Shown: positions 18,097 to 27,290 of the stretch, one piece after another | Numbering within the stretch: the first letter of the stretch is position 1 | Layout of the letters: every line of letters starts with the position of its first letter | Assembly (NCBI GenBank): GCA_023460175.1 | Contig: JAEWRC010000226.1 | Location: forward strand, 12,089-76,088 | Direction of reading: 5' to 3' | Source of the DNA: Actinomycetes bacterium | Lineage (GTDB): Bacteria > Actinomycetota > Actinomycetes > Mycobacteriales > Mycobacteriaceae | Length of the DNA: 64,000 nucleotides | Notes under the pieces: model-generated | Told to the model about the DNA's origin: nothing | The model's database searches: none | What the model saw: only the letters and a program-made list of their open reading frames with translations | Program-made: the position numbers and the translations under genes

Positions 18097-19394
18097 GCGC
18101 CCACCCCCTCCGGTGCGGCCAGCATGGCCGCGTACGGGTCGAACGGACACCCGCGGCCCAGGTGAGCCTCGTACTCGGCGCGGAAATACTTCAGCGAGCT
18201 GATAATCGGGCTGGCCGCGCCATCACCGAGCGCACAGAATGACTTACCGAGAAGCGCATCGGAAATATCCGATAACTTCTGTAGATCGTCACCGGACGCG
18301 GTCCCCTCCTCCAGCCCCTCGTAGATCTGGGCCAGCCAGTAGGTGCCTTCCCGGCACGGTGTGCATTTACCGCAGGATTCGTGCGCGTAAAACTGTGTCC
18401 AGCGGCGCACCGCCCGGACCACGCAGGTGGTTTCGTCGAAGATCTGCAACGCCTTGGTCCCCAGCATCGAGCCCACCGACACCATGCCCTCGTAATCCAA
18501 GGGCACATCGAGATGCTCGGCAGTCAGCATCGGCGTGGACGAGCCGCCGGGCGTCCAGAACTTGAGCTCATGCCCGGACCGGACGCCACCGGCGTAGGAC
18601 AGCAACTCGCGCAAGGTGATTCCCAGCGGGGCCTCGTACTGGCCCGGCGCGCTGACATGCCCGGACAACGAGTACAGGGTGAAACCCGGTGACTTCTCCG
18701 TGCCCATCGAACGGAACCAATCCGACCCGTTCACCACGATGGGCGGCACCGAGGCGATGGACTCGACATTGTTCACCACCGTCGGGCAGGCATACAGACC
18801 CTCCTCCGCAGGGAAGGGTGGCCGCAGCCGGGGTTGGCCGCGGCGGCCCTCCAGCGAATCCAGCAGCGCGGTCTCCTCACCGCAGATATAGGCACCCGCA
18901 CCCGCATGCACAATCAGATCCAGGTCGAACCCCGACCCACAGATATCGGTACCCAGATAGCCCGCGTCATAGGCTTCGTTCACGGCATCTCGCAGCCGGC
19001 GCAATACGGGCACCACCTCACCGCGCAGGTAGATGAATGCATGCCGAGCACCAATCGCATAGGCCGCAATAATCGCTCCCTCCACCAACGCATGCGGGGT
19101 GGCATACATCAGTGGAATGTCCTTGCAGGTACCGGGTTCCGACTCGTCAGCATTGATCACCAGATAGTGCGGCTTGGACCGATCCTGCGGTATGAACGAC
19201 CACTTGGTCCCGGTGGCGAACCCGGCGCCGCCGCGGCCCCGTAGCCCGGACTCCTTCACCAGGTCAATGACCTCGCCAGGCGTCATGGTCAGCGTCTTGT
19301 CCAGCGCCTGATAACCCTCATGGCGCAAATAATTGGTGAGCGACCAGGATTCCGGTTTGCCCCAGGACCGTGTCAGAACGGAAACCAACGGCAC
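18093..19394 (-). CDS. nuoF: NADH-quinone oxidoreductase subunit F
   Basis: NADH- and FMN-binding subunit of complex I; 433 residues from GTG 19394. FMN/NADH motifs are LRGRGGAGFATGTKW and GAGAYICGEETAL, and the 4Fe-4S ligands are CGKCTPCREG. The GTG at 19394 has GGAGGG 7 bp upstream and begins 1 bp after the nuoE stop, so I prefer it to the ATG at 19415, which lacks a ribosome site and overlaps nuoE by 20 bp. The 3' end overlaps nuoG. Confidence 0.94.
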   Translation of the reverse strand: MPLVSVLTRSWGKPESWSLTNYLRHEGYQALDKTLTMTPGEVIDLVKESGLRGRGGAGFATGTKWSFIPQDRSKPHYLVINADESEPGTCKDIPLMYATPHALVEGAIIAAYAIGARHAFIYLRGEVVPVLRRLRDAVNEAYDAGYLGTDICGSGFDLDLIVHAGAGAYICGEETALLDSLEGRRGQPRLRPPFPAEEGLYACPTVVNNVESIASVPPIVVNGSDWFRSMGTEKSPGFTLYSLSGHVSAPGQYEAPLGITLRELLSYAGGVRSGHELKFWTPGGSSTPMLTAEHLDVPLDYEGMVSVGSMLGTKALQIFDETTCVVRAVRRWTQFYAHESCGKCTPCREGTYWLAQIYEGLEEGTASGDDLQKLSDISDALLGKSFCALGDGAASPIISSLKYFRAEYEAHLGRGCPFDPYAAMLAAPEGVGA

Positions 19395-19395
19395 G

Positions 19396-20052
19396 TCAGA
19401 TCCCTCCAGACTCATCGGGGTGGGGTAGGCCGGCGAGGGTGCGTGAGGTGTGGGTGAAAGGGCAGATGACTCCGCCGCGGCTGGCGGTGACTTGTTCTCC
19501 GGCACGTAGTCGGTCCACCAGATCAACGGCAGTGCTGGGGGTTTGGTTGTCGAAGAATTCCCAGTTGACCATCATGACCGGCGCGTAATCGCAGGCGGCG
19601 TTGCATTCGAGGTGTTCGAGGGTGATCAGGTCGTCGTCGGTGGTGTCACCGGAGGTGACGCCGAGGTGGTGTTGGAGGGTGTCGAGAATCGCGTCGCCGC
19701 CCATGATCGCGCACAGCGTGTTGGTGCACACCCCGACGAGGTAGCGGCCGGTGGGGGCGCGGCGGTACATGGAGTAGAACGTGGCCACGGCGGTCACTTC
19801 GGCGTCGGTCAGTTCGAGTGTGCGGGCGCAGAACCCGATACCCGCGGCCGTGAGGTAGCCGTCTTCGGCTTGTACGAGATGCAGCAGCGGCAGCAGCGCC
19901 GAACGCGGCTGCGGGTAGCGGGCCATGATGGTCGCGGCATCGATCGCGAGCCGGTCTTCGATCTCGCGTGGGTAGGTCAGTGGGCCACCGATCGGTGGTC
20001 CGAGTTCGTCGGGGCGCGGCCCCAACGTCAGATCGATACTGGTCATAGCCAT
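19396..20052 (-). CDS. nuoE: NADH-quinone oxidoreductase subunit E
   Basis: 24-kDa-type 2Fe-2S subunit (N1a cluster); 218 residues. Cluster ligands lie in CTNTLCAIMGG and LECNAACDYAPVMMV. There is an N-terminal helical region with RYPQPRSALLPLLHLVQ. The ATG at 20052 is 22 bp after nuoD. The C-terminal 35 residues are low in conservation. Confidence 0.94.
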   Translation of the reverse strand: MAMTSIDLTLGPRPDELGPPIGGPLTYPREIEDRLAIDAATIMARYPQPRSALLPLLHLVQAEDGYLTAAGIGFCARTLELTDAEVTAVATFYSMYRRAPTGRYLVGVCTNTLCAIMGGDAILDTLQHHLGVTSGDTTDDDLITLEHLECNAACDYAPVMMVNWEFFDNQTPSTAVDLVDRLRAGEQVTASRGGVICPFTHTSRTLAGLPHPDESGGI

Positions 20053-20074
20053 CCGTTCTTCGCGCGAGCGCTCA

Positions 20075-21394
20075 TCATCGGTCGACTCCTCCCATTACCG
20101 GGTCGATCGAGGCGACCGCGGAGATGACGTCAGCCACCATGCCGCCTTCACACATCGCCGCCACGGCTTGCAGATTGGTGAACGACGGGTCGCGGTAATG
20201 CACCCGGTACGGCCGGGTGCCGCCATCGGAGACCATGTGCACACCGAGTTCACCGCGCGGCGACTCGACGGCGACATAGCATTGCCCGGCCGGCACCCGG
20301 ATACCCTCGGTGACCAATTTGAAGTGATGGATCAGGCCTTCCATCGAGGTGCCCATGATCTTGGCGATATGCGCCGGGGAGTTCCCCAAACCGTCGGGGC
20401 CGAGCGCCAGGTCGGCGGGCCAGGCCAGCTTGCGGTCTTCGATCATCACCGGCCCGGGCTCCAAACGGTCCAGGCATTGCCGCACGATGCGCAAGGATTC
20501 GTTCATCTCTTCGACGCGTATGACGTAGCGGTCGTAGCAGTCACTGTGGGTGCCCGTGATCACGTCGAAGTCGTACGTCTCATACCCGCAATACGGTTGG
20601 GCCTTGCGCAGGTCGTGCGACAGTCCCGTGGAGCGCAGCACCGGGCCGGTGATCCCGAGCGCCATGCACCCGGTCAGATCGAGGTAGCCGATATCGACGG
20701 TACGGGCTTTCCAGATCGCGTTACCACGCAGCAGCGCTTCCAGTTCGGCCAGCCGGCCGGGCAACAACTCACACAGCGCGGCGATCTGGGCGGGGACATC
20801 CTCGGGGAGGTCGGCGGCCAGGCCACCGGGCCGGATGTAGGCGTGGTTCATCCGCAAACCGGTGATGGCCTCGAAAACCTTCAGGATTTCTTCGCGTTCA
20901 CGGAACCCGAAGAACATCGCGCTCATCGCCCCCAACTCCATACCCCCGGTCGCCAACGCGACCAGATGCGACGAGATCCGGTTGAGTTCCATCAACAACA
21001 CCCGGATCACGCTCGCCCGGGCGGGGATGTCGTCGGTGATCCCGAGCAGCTTCTCGACGGCCAGGCAGTACGCGGTCTCGTTGAAGAACGGGGACAGATA
21101 GTCCATCCGGGTCACGAACGTGACACCCTGGATCCAGTTGCGGTACTCCAGATTCTTCTCGATGCCGGTGTGCAAATACCCGATACCGCAGCGCGCCTCG
21201 GTGACCGTTTCCCCCTCGATCTCCAAGATCAGCCGCAACACCCCATGCGTCGACGGATGCTGCGGACCCATGTTCACCACGATCCGATCACGAGCATCGA
21301 CATGCGCGGATTGCTGGGCCAGCGCGACGATGTCGTCCCAATCCTGCCCACCCAGGGTGATGGTGGACTCTGCTGCGTCCCGGATATCGGTCAT
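20075..21394 (-). CDS. nuoD: NADH-quinone oxidoreductase subunit D
   Basis: 49-kDa-type subunit at the quinone site, related to NiFe hydrogenase large subunits; 439 residues. Motifs are NMGPQHPSTHGVLRL (quinone-binding His), GYLHTGIEKN and YRVHYRDPSFTNLQ. The Ni-ligand Cys of hydrogenases are absent, as expected. The ATG overlaps the nuoC stop by 1 bp. Confidence 0.96.
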   Translation of the reverse strand: MTDIRDAAESTITLGGQDWDDIVALAQQSAHVDARDRIVVNMGPQHPSTHGVLRLILEIEGETVTEARCGIGYLHTGIEKNLEYRNWIQGVTFVTRMDYLSPFFNETAYCLAVEKLLGITDDIPARASVIRVLLMELNRISSHLVALATGGMELGAMSAMFFGFREREEILKVFEAITGLRMNHAYIRPGGLAADLPEDVPAQIAALCELLPGRLAELEALLRGNAIWKARTVDIGYLDLTGCMALGITGPVLRSTGLSHDLRKAQPYCGYETYDFDVITGTHSDCYDRYVIRVEEMNESLRIVRQCLDRLEPGPVMIEDRKLAWPADLALGPDGLGNSPAHIAKIMGTSMEGLIHHFKLVTEGIRVPAGQCYVAVESPRGELGVHMVSDGGTRPYRVHYRDPSFTNLQAVAAMCEGGMVADVISAVASIDPVMGGVDR

Positions 21395-22056
21395 CAGTGA
21401 TACGTCCTACGCTCATCCGGTGGCGGGATCTGCGCGCCGTGATATTCCACCGGCACCCCGCCCAACGGGTAGTCCTTGCGCTGCGGATGCCCGACCCAAT
21501 CGTCGGGCATCTCGATGCGGGTGAGCGCGGGATGGCCCTCGAAGATGACCCCGAAGAAGTCGTAGGTCTCCCGTTCGTGCCAGTCCACCGTCGGGTAGAC
21601 CGAAAACAACGACGGCACACGTGGATCGGCCTCTGGGCAGGCCACCTCCACCTGGATCCGCCGGTCATGGGTGATCGACATCAACGGATAGAACACATGC
21701 AACTCCCGCCCGGCCTCGTCCGGATAGTGCACCCCCGAGGCCCCGGCGCAGAACTCGAACCGCAACCCCGGGTCATCACGCAACACCGTGGCCACCGACC
21801 GCAGGTGCGCACGGGCAACATCGACGGTGAGCTGCCCGGCATACACCACCACCTGCTCGATAGCGGCCTCGAAACCCTCTCCGAGCGCGGCCGCGAGCCG
21901 GTCGATCACCTCGTCGAAATACCCCCCATACGGGCGCGGACCACCACCGGGCAAACTGATCTCGGAGACCAGCCGCCCATAACCGGACGTATCACCGCTG
22001 CCCGCCGTGCCGAACATGCCCCGGCGCACCCCGATGACCTCACGACCACCGCTCAC
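21394..22056 (-). CDS. nuoC: NADH-quinone oxidoreductase subunit C
   Basis: 30-kDa-type subunit; 220 residues. Signature SVYPTVDWHERETYDFFG followed by FEGHPALTRIEMPDDW and HPQRKDYPLGG. A mycobacterial-type N-terminal extension precedes the fold. It starts at GTG 22056, overlapping the nuoB stop (GTGA). Confidence 0.95.
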   Translation of the reverse strand: MSGGREVIGVRRGMFGTAGSGDTSGYGRLVSEISLPGGGPRPYGGYFDEVIDRLAAALGEGFEAAIEQVVVYAGQLTVDVARAHLRSVATVLRDDPGLRFEFCAGASGVHYPDEAGRELHVFYPLMSITHDRRIQVEVACPEADPRVPSLFSVYPTVDWHERETYDFFGVIFEGHPALTRIEMPDDWVGHPQRKDYPLGGVPVEYHGAQIPPPDERRTYH

Positions 22057-22607
22057 CGCAGCAACCCCCGAAACTCCAGCGTTGTCGGCGCCGACAACGC
22101 CGCCTCCTCCGCCGCAGCCACCACCTCATCGCGGTGCACACCCAACGGCATCTCGGCGATCTTGGCGTGCAACATCACAATCGCGTTCAACAACATCTCC
22201 GGCCGCGGCGGACAACCCGGCAGATAAATATCCACCGGCACCACATGATCGACACCCTGCACAATCGCGTAGTTGTTGAACATGCCGCCCGAGGAGGCAC
22301 ACACCCCCATCGCCAACACCCACTTCGGCTCGACCATCTGGTCATAAACCTGCCGCAACACCGGGGCCATCTTCTGGCTCACCCGGCCCGCCACGATCAT
22401 CAGATCCGCCTGCCGCGGCGTCGCCGAAAACCGCTCCATCCCAAACCGGGCGATATCGAACCGCGGACCCGCCGTCGCCATCATCTCGATCGCACAACAC
22501 GCCAACCCGAACGTCGCCGGCCACAACGAACCCTTGCGGACAAACCCGGCGACCTTCTCCACCGTGGACAGCAGGATGCCGCCGGGCAACTGCTCCTCTA
22601 AACCCAT
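22053..22607 (-). CDS. nuoB: NADH-quinone oxidoreductase subunit B
   Basis: PSST-type subunit carrying the terminal N2 4Fe-4S cluster; 184 residues. The tandem Cys motif is TFGLACCAIEMM, with GVCASSGGMF and YLPGCPPRPE supplying the other ligands. The ATG at 22607 is 4 bp beyond the nuoA stop. Confidence 0.96.
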   Translation of the reverse strand: MGLEEQLPGGILLSTVEKVAGFVRKGSLWPATFGLACCAIEMMATAGPRFDIARFGMERFSATPRQADLMIVAGRVSQKMAPVLRQVYDQMVEPKWVLAMGVCASSGGMFNNYAIVQGVDHVVPVDIYLPGCPPRPEMLLNAIVMLHAKIAEMPLGVHRDEVVAAAEEAALSAPTTLEFRGLLR

Positions 22608-22611
22608 GGCA

Positions 22612-22971
22612 CTAATCCCAAGCCAGCCCGCCGCGACGCCACACATACGCATACGCCGCGAACACCGCCCCCATGAACAACACCATCTCCACCAGTGCAA
22701 ACACACCCAACTGGCCGAACGACACCGCCCACGGATACAAAAACACAATCTCGATGTCGAACACGATGAACAACATCGCCGTCAGATAGAACTTGATCGG
22801 AAACCGTCCGCCCGACACCGACTGCACCGCGGGCTCGATGCCGCACTCGTAGGCCTGCAACTTCGCCCGGTTGTACCGACGCGGACCCAGAACCAACGCC
22901 ATGCCGACCGAGCCAAAAGCGAACGCGGCCGCAATCACACCCAGAACCGCAATGGGCAGGTACAAATCCAT
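22612..22971 (-). CDS. nuoA: NADH-quinone oxidoreductase subunit A
   Basis: Small three-helix membrane subunit and first gene of nuoA-N; 119 residues. The conserved loop is YECGIEPA (the Cys is a hallmark of the active/deactive switch region), followed by FPIKFYLTAMLFIVFDIEIV. GGAAGCG lies before the ATG at 22971. Promoter region follows upstream. Confidence 0.95.
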   Translation of the reverse strand: MDLYLPIAVLGVIAAAFAFGSVGMALVLGPRRYNRAKLQAYECGIEPAVQSVSGGRFPIKFYLTAMLFIVFDIEIVFLYPWAVSFGQLGVFALVEMVLFMGAVFAAYAYVWRRGGLAWD

Positions 22972-23088
22972 ATCGCTTCCAATCGATGGGGTGACGGGAT
23001 ACGAATGCGTTGATCCCTGTTTATCGATTGGCCGAATCGGCCTGTACCCCACTACGGGGGATTCGCCAGGTGAAAGCCCGGGGTATGG
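22972..23088 (-). promoter_or_regulatory. nuo operon promoter region with two palindromes
   Basis: Gap of 117 bp upstream of nuoA, also the 3' flank of the huc operon. It holds GGCCGAATCGGCC (23031-23043) and a G/C-tract palindrome ACCCCACTACGGGGG (23046-23060) followed by ATTCGCCA. The second element nearly repeats a sequence at 47330-47351 in front of the epimerase gene. I cannot assign -10/-35 boxes with confidence. Confidence 0.5.
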
Positions 23089-23934
23089 CTAGCGGTACAC
23101 CGATCCAAGCCCGACCAGGCCCGGATCAAATGTTGCGCGGGCCGAAACCGACGCCGCCGCCGCGGCAACCACCACGCCGGCGTCGGTTTCATGCCCTTTG
23201 GGAAAGACAATCTCGGCACTGTCCGGCCCGTCCCGGTGCGCCATCAGCCAGTCATACAGCAGCCAGTCGATCGCACAGCTGACCGCCAACGGATCGGCGT
23301 CGGGCGTCCCGGCAGAGTCGATCACCGCGTTGAGGGCATCCAGATGCTCTTTGCGTGCGGACTCCTTCTCCACCCCGGAGCTGTCGAACATCAACATCGA
23401 CAGGGTGAGTGGAAGCCGTTGCCCTGATTCAGTTCTGACTATCCACCGGCCACCCATCCAGGGGCGATCGGGGTCGACTTGGCACATCTGTCCGTAGCCG
23501 CCGACCACGCCGATCGAGGGTTCGTCGAGTTCACCGTCGAACGGCACCGGCCCCAGCAGATCCAGCGGACCGCGGGCCCGAATCGAGAACAGGGCCGCGG
23601 TCCCGATGATCTTGCCGGCCCGCAGATCTGCTATCTGCCCGCAGCGCTGCAGCGCGGCGGCGAATTCGAAACACAACCGGTCCAGGGTGCGATGCAGATC
23701 CAGCAGCGCAGCACGCTCTTCCGCGTCGGCCGGGCGCCGTCCCCCACCCAGGATCTCAGCGAAGCGTTCGGCGGCAATGATGAGTGCATCGTCGAGCGCC
23801 GCCAGGTGTGTGGCGATCAACCGGTCGGGCTCGTCATCGGTCTCCACCAACGCCTGCAACGAAGTTGGCGCACCGGTCACGGTGGTCCAGTAGAACCCGA
23901 TCTGCTCGTCGTCCTGGACGATTCGGGGTCTCAT
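23089..23934 (-). CDS. Conserved hydrogenase-cluster protein of unknown function
   Basis: Protein of 281 residues at the 3' end of the huc operon. I do not recognise a named domain. It begins MRPRIVQDDEQIGFYW, and is soluble, acidic in the first half and without metal-binding Cys clusters (two isolated Cys). The sequence reads through an alpha-rich middle (ADAEERAALLDLHRTLDRL) and ends in alanine-rich and glycine-rich segments. The ATG overlaps the stop of the DUF6390 gene by 4 bp, so it is co-translated with it and probably has a role tied to hydrogenase maturation or assembly; that is inference from position only. Confidence 0.75.
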   Translation of the reverse strand: MRPRIVQDDEQIGFYWTTVTGAPTSLQALVETDDEPDRLIATHLAALDDALIIAAERFAEILGGGRRPADAEERAALLDLHRTLDRLCFEFAAALQRCGQIADLRAGKIIGTAALFSIRARGPLDLLGPVPFDGELDEPSIGVVGGYGQMCQVDPDRPWMGGRWIVRTESGQRLPLTLSMLMFDSSGVEKESARKEHLDALNAVIDSAGTPDADPLAVSCAIDWLLYDWLMAHRDGPDSAEIVFPKGHETDAGVVVAAAAASVSARATFDPGLVGLGSVYR

Positions 23935-24686
23935 CCGGCGACCACCGCAAGCCGGCGGTTGGTGACCGAGAGCTGTCGGTCCGTGCTGTCGTCGAGATCG
24001 CGCACGTGGGTTGCGTCCAGTCGGCCGCACACTCGGCCCCAGTGCACGGCCACCGATTCTCCCGGTTGCACATCGGGTACCGCGCTGTACCCCTCGATGC
24101 GCACCTCAACGGTTTGCGTTGTCGGCACGGACAATTGCAGTGACGTGCCATCCCATTCCAGCCGCTGACAACGTATCTCCGCGTGATCACCGTGCCGGGC
24201 CAGCACCGTGGCGGGGGTGATTCGGCAACTATCGAGCACGTGCAACGGGTGTTCGTCCATGCCGCGGCCCAGGAATCGGGTCCACGGATACACCCCGAAT
24301 ACGTGGAAGCAGTGATTTCCGGCGGCCTCGCCGGCCAACTCGTCGTCGAGGTGCGACCAGTAATGACCGGCCTGTGGACCGATGACGGCCAGCAGCGCCG
24401 CGTAGAATTCATCGGCATCGAGTGCCGCGCCGACACCGCCGCCCAGCCAGTACGACTCCACCAGCCGGTAGTCCAGCGGATCGGAAATCCCGGTCAGAGC
24501 CGACAGCACCCGAAGATAGGGCCATGCGCCGGAGAACCGCCGGGCGGCGGCCCGGATGCGTTCGACCGAGCCGCCGGTCAACGCGTCGAGGTCCGGCGGC
24601 CCGCAGTAGCCAAGCTGGTTGGGCGCATAGGCGTAACGGGCGAACATCTCCGGTCCGCGAATGTCGACGTCGCCCACCGATGTCAT
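23931..24686 (-). CDS. DUF6390-type hydrogenase-associated protein
   Basis: Protein of 251 residues that I associate with family DUF6390, found in actinobacterial uptake-hydrogenase clusters. It starts MTSVGDVDIRGPEMFARYAY and contains PNQLGYCGPPD, YWLGGGVG and GNHCFHVFGVYPWTRFLGRG. No catalytic motif is obvious; the Cys and His residues in NHCFHVF could bind metal. It overlaps hypD upstream and the unknown gene downstream by 4 bp each. An accessory role in NiFe centre or electron-chain assembly is plausible but unproven. Confidence 0.7.
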   Translation of the reverse strand: MTSVGDVDIRGPEMFARYAYAPNQLGYCGPPDLDALTGGSVERIRAAARRFSGAWPYLRVLSALTGISDPLDYRLVESYWLGGGVGAALDADEFYAALLAVIGPQAGHYWSHLDDELAGEAAGNHCFHVFGVYPWTRFLGRGMDEHPLHVLDSCRITPATVLARHGDHAEIRCQRLEWDGTSLQLSVPTTQTVEVRIEGYSAVPDVQPGESVAVHWGRVCGRLDATHVRDLDDSTDRQLSVTNRRLAVVAG

Positions 24687-25828
24687 CCCTGGCTGGCCGA
24701 CCCGACCAGCTGCGCGGCATCCCGATGCATACGACCAAAGTTGTAATAGGCCGCGCACGCCCCCTCCGGGGACACCATGCAGGTGCCGATTGGCGTCTCG
24801 GGCGTGCAGGCGGTGCCGAATACCTTGCACTCCCAGGGCTTGAGCACACCCTTGAGCACCTCACCGCATTGACATGCCTTCGGGTCCGCGACCCGGACGC
24901 CGGGCATGTCGTAGCGCAGTTCGGCGTCGTAATCGGCGAAGTCGTCGTTGACCTTGAGCGCGCTCTGCGAGATGAAGCCGAGTCCACGCCACTCGAAGTG
25001 CGGCCGCAATGCGAACACCCGTCCCATCAGGGCCAGTGCCGCGGGATTACCTTCGGGGTGCACGATGCGGGAATACTGGTTCTCCACCTCGCATCGGCCC
25101 TCGCGGATCTGCCGCAACAGCATCGCCACCGACGCCAGGATGTCCAGCGGCTCGAATCCGGCGACCACCAACGGTTTCCCGTAGACATCGGGAACAAACC
25201 GGTACGGCCGGTTGCCGACCACGGTCGACACATGTCCGGGGCCGAGGAACCCCGACAGCCGCAGATCGGGCGACTCCAGGATCGCCTTGATCGGCGGGAC
25301 GATGGTGACGTGGTTGCAGAACACGCTGAAGTTGGTCACGCCGAGTTCCCTCGCCCTGACCAGGGTTACGGCGGTGGAAGGCACCGTGGTCTCGAACCCG
25401 ATCGCAAAGAACACCACTTGCTTGTCGGGGTTGTCCACCGCGATCTTCAGCGCGTCCAGCGGGGAGTACACGAATCGAACATCCGCGCCGCGGGCCTTGG
25501 CATCGAGGAGGCTGCCGTTGGAGCCGGGCACCCGCATCATGTCGCCGAAGCAGGTGAAGATCACGTCGGGCTGACCGGCCAGCCACATCGCATCGTCGAT
25601 TCGGCCCATCGGGATGACGCATACCGGGCAACCCGGTCCGTGCACCAACTCCACGGTCGACGGCAACAAATGCTCAATGCCATGTCGGTAAATGGTGTGG
25701 GTATGCCCCCCACAGACTTCCATGAACTTGAAGGGTTCGCCGTCGTTGCCGCCGTCCGCAAGCACCTCGATGGCGCCCAGGAGTTTGCGCGCCGCTGCCG
25801 GATCACGAAATTCATCGATGAATCGCAT
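24683..25828 (-). CDS. hypD: Hydrogenase maturation factor HypD
   Basis: Iron-sulfur scaffold on which, with HypC, the Fe(CN)2CO unit of NiFe hydrogenases is assembled; 381 residues. Family motifs are MEVCGGHTHTIYRHG, GPGCPVCV, GFETTVPSTA and the C-terminal cluster region CQCGEVLKGVLKPWECKVFG with GTACTPETPIGTCMVS. It starts at ATG 25828, 11 bp after hypC, the usual hypC-hypD pairing. Confidence 0.96.
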   Translation of the reverse strand: MRFIDEFRDPAAARKLLGAIEVLADGGNDGEPFKFMEVCGGHTHTIYRHGIEHLLPSTVELVHGPGCPVCVIPMGRIDDAMWLAGQPDVIFTCFGDMMRVPGSNGSLLDAKARGADVRFVYSPLDALKIAVDNPDKQVVFFAIGFETTVPSTAVTLVRARELGVTNFSVFCNHVTIVPPIKAILESPDLRLSGFLGPGHVSTVVGNRPYRFVPDVYGKPLVVAGFEPLDILASVAMLLRQIREGRCEVENQYSRIVHPEGNPAALALMGRVFALRPHFEWRGLGFISQSALKVNDDFADYDAELRYDMPGVRVADPKACQCGEVLKGVLKPWECKVFGTACTPETPIGTCMVSPEGACAAYYNFGRMHRDAAQLVGSASQG

Positions 25829-25839
25829 GATGTTTCCTT

Positions 25840-26112
25840 TCAGATGATCGACGACGAGTCGAATGCTTCGAGTTCGGTGTCATAGGCATCGCCGAGTTTC
25901 TTGACCGCGGCCAGCGTGAGCAAGGCCTCGCGCTCATCGATCTTCGCCATCGCGAATCCGACGTGGACCAACACCCAATCGTCGGGTTCGGGCATGTCCT
26001 TCTCGAGCAGGCGCACACTGATGGTGCGCTTCACACCGCTCACGTCGACCTTCGCCATGAAGTTCGCGGGATCGGTGATCTCGACGATTCGGCCTGGAAT
26101 TCCGAGACACAT
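25840..26112 (-). CDS. hypC: Hydrogenase maturation chaperone HypC (copy 1)
   Basis: Chaperone carrying the Fe unit between HypD and the large-subunit precursor; 90 residues. The N-terminus MCLGIPGRIVEI holds the essential Cys2, and the domain ends DDWVLVHVGFAMAKID. It sits directly before hypD. A hairpin at 26137 separates it from hypE. One of three canonical HypC proteins in the window, besides a fused one. Confidence 0.95.
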   Translation of the reverse strand: MCLGIPGRIVEITDPANFMAKVDVSGVKRTISVRLLEKDMPEPDDWVLVHVGFAMAKIDEREALLTLAAVKKLGDAYDTELEAFDSSSII

Positions 26113-26136
26113 GAGCGTCGCCTCCCTTCCTCTTTA

Positions 26137-26163
26137 CACACCGGCGGGCTGCGCCGGGGTGTG
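26137..26163 (-). other. Hairpin between hypE and hypC
   Basis: CACACCGGCG and GCGCCGGGGTGTG pair around a GGCT loop with one bulged G, within the 65-bp gap between hypE and hypC. In the minus-strand transcript it would form a stable stem, possibly an mRNA-processing or partial attenuation point in the long huc operon. Confidence 0.45.
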
Positions 26164-26177
26164 CTCGCAGGGCTGTC

Positions 26178-27290
26178 TCAACAAATTCGGGGTAATGGAT
26201 CTCCTACCAGCATGTCGACGATCCGGGTACCCCCAAACGGGGTACGCAGTACCACGGTTGCCGCGGGCTGTTCGGTCACCTCGCCGACCTCGGCGGCCTC
26301 TGCGCCCAGCGGATGCGCATGCAGGGCAGCCAGCGCGGCCTCGGCCTCGTCAGGCGCCACCACCGCGAGAAACTTGCCCTCGTTGGCCACGTACAGCGGG
26401 TCGATGCCCAACATTTCGCATGCCCCGGCCACCATCGGTTGCACCACCAGGCGCTCCTCATCGAGCACGATGCCGACGTTGGCCGACCGGGCCAATTCGT
26501 TACACACCGTGCCGACGCCACCACGGGTCGGGTCGCGCAGCCACCTGGTCGCTGGCGCCGCCGCGAGTAGCACCTCGACCAACTCGCTGACCGCGGCGGT
26601 ATCGGAGTGGATGTCGGCCTCGAGTTCGAGGTCACCGCGCGCGAGCATCACCGCCATACCGTGATCGCCGATCGATCCCGACAGCAGCACCTTGTCGCCG
26701 GGGCGAACCGACGCCGCAGAGAGCTCGCGGCCGACCGGAATGGCGCCAACCCCGGCCGTGGTGATGAACAGTCCGTCCGCGGCGCCCTTGGGCACCACTT
26801 TGGTGTCACCCGTGACGATCGCGACGCCGGCCCCGGCGGCCGCGTCCGCCATATCCGCCACGATCTCCTTGAGTTCATCGATCGGGAAGCCCTCTTCGAG
26901 CACGAAGGCGGCGCTGATCCAGGATGGGATGGCGCCTGTCATCGCGAGGTCATTGACCGTGCCATGGATCGCAAGGTGTCCGATGGAACCACCCGGAAAC
27001 CGTAAGGGCTGCACCACAAATGAATCGGTGGACAGCGCCAACCGCTCACCACTCGGCAGTGCGACGACGGCACCGTCACCCAGCGATTCCAGCTGTGGGT
27101 TGCGAAACGCCTCCACGAACACCGCGTCCACCAGGGCGGCCGACGCCTTGCCACCCGCGCCGTGCGCCAACGTGACAATATCGTCGCGTAGCCGGGGCCT
27201 GCGCCGCCGGAACGCCTCGATACGTTCGATGACCTCACCTTCGGCAAAGCCGGGTCCAGCGTCCAAATAGTCGCCCACGGATCTGTTCAT
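26178..27290 (-). CDS. hypE: Hydrogenase maturation factor HypE
   Basis: ATP-dependent dehydratase that makes the thiocyanate donor of the cyanide ligands; 370 residues. It belongs to the AIR-synthase/PurM-like fold: LAHGAGGKASAALVDAVF, GDGAVVAL, DPTRGGVGTVCNELA. The C-terminal Cys370 in PLPRIC is the residue carbamoylated by HypF. The ATG at 27290 overlaps the upstream SIS gene by 4 bp. Confidence 0.96.
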   Translation of the reverse strand: MNRSVGDYLDAGPGFAEGEVIERIEAFRRRRPRLRDDIVTLAHGAGGKASAALVDAVFVEAFRNPQLESLGDGAVVALPSGERLALSTDSFVVQPLRFPGGSIGHLAIHGTVNDLAMTGAIPSWISAAFVLEEGFPIDELKEIVADMADAAAGAGVAIVTGDTKVVPKGAADGLFITTAGVGAIPVGRELSAASVRPGDKVLLSGSIGDHGMAVMLARGDLELEADIHSDTAAVSELVEVLLAAAPATRWLRDPTRGGVGTVCNELARSANVGIVLDEERLVVQPMVAGACEMLGIDPLYVANEGKFLAVVAPDEAEAALAALHAHPLGAEAAEVGEVTEQPAATVVLRTPFGGTRIVDMLVGDPLPRIC

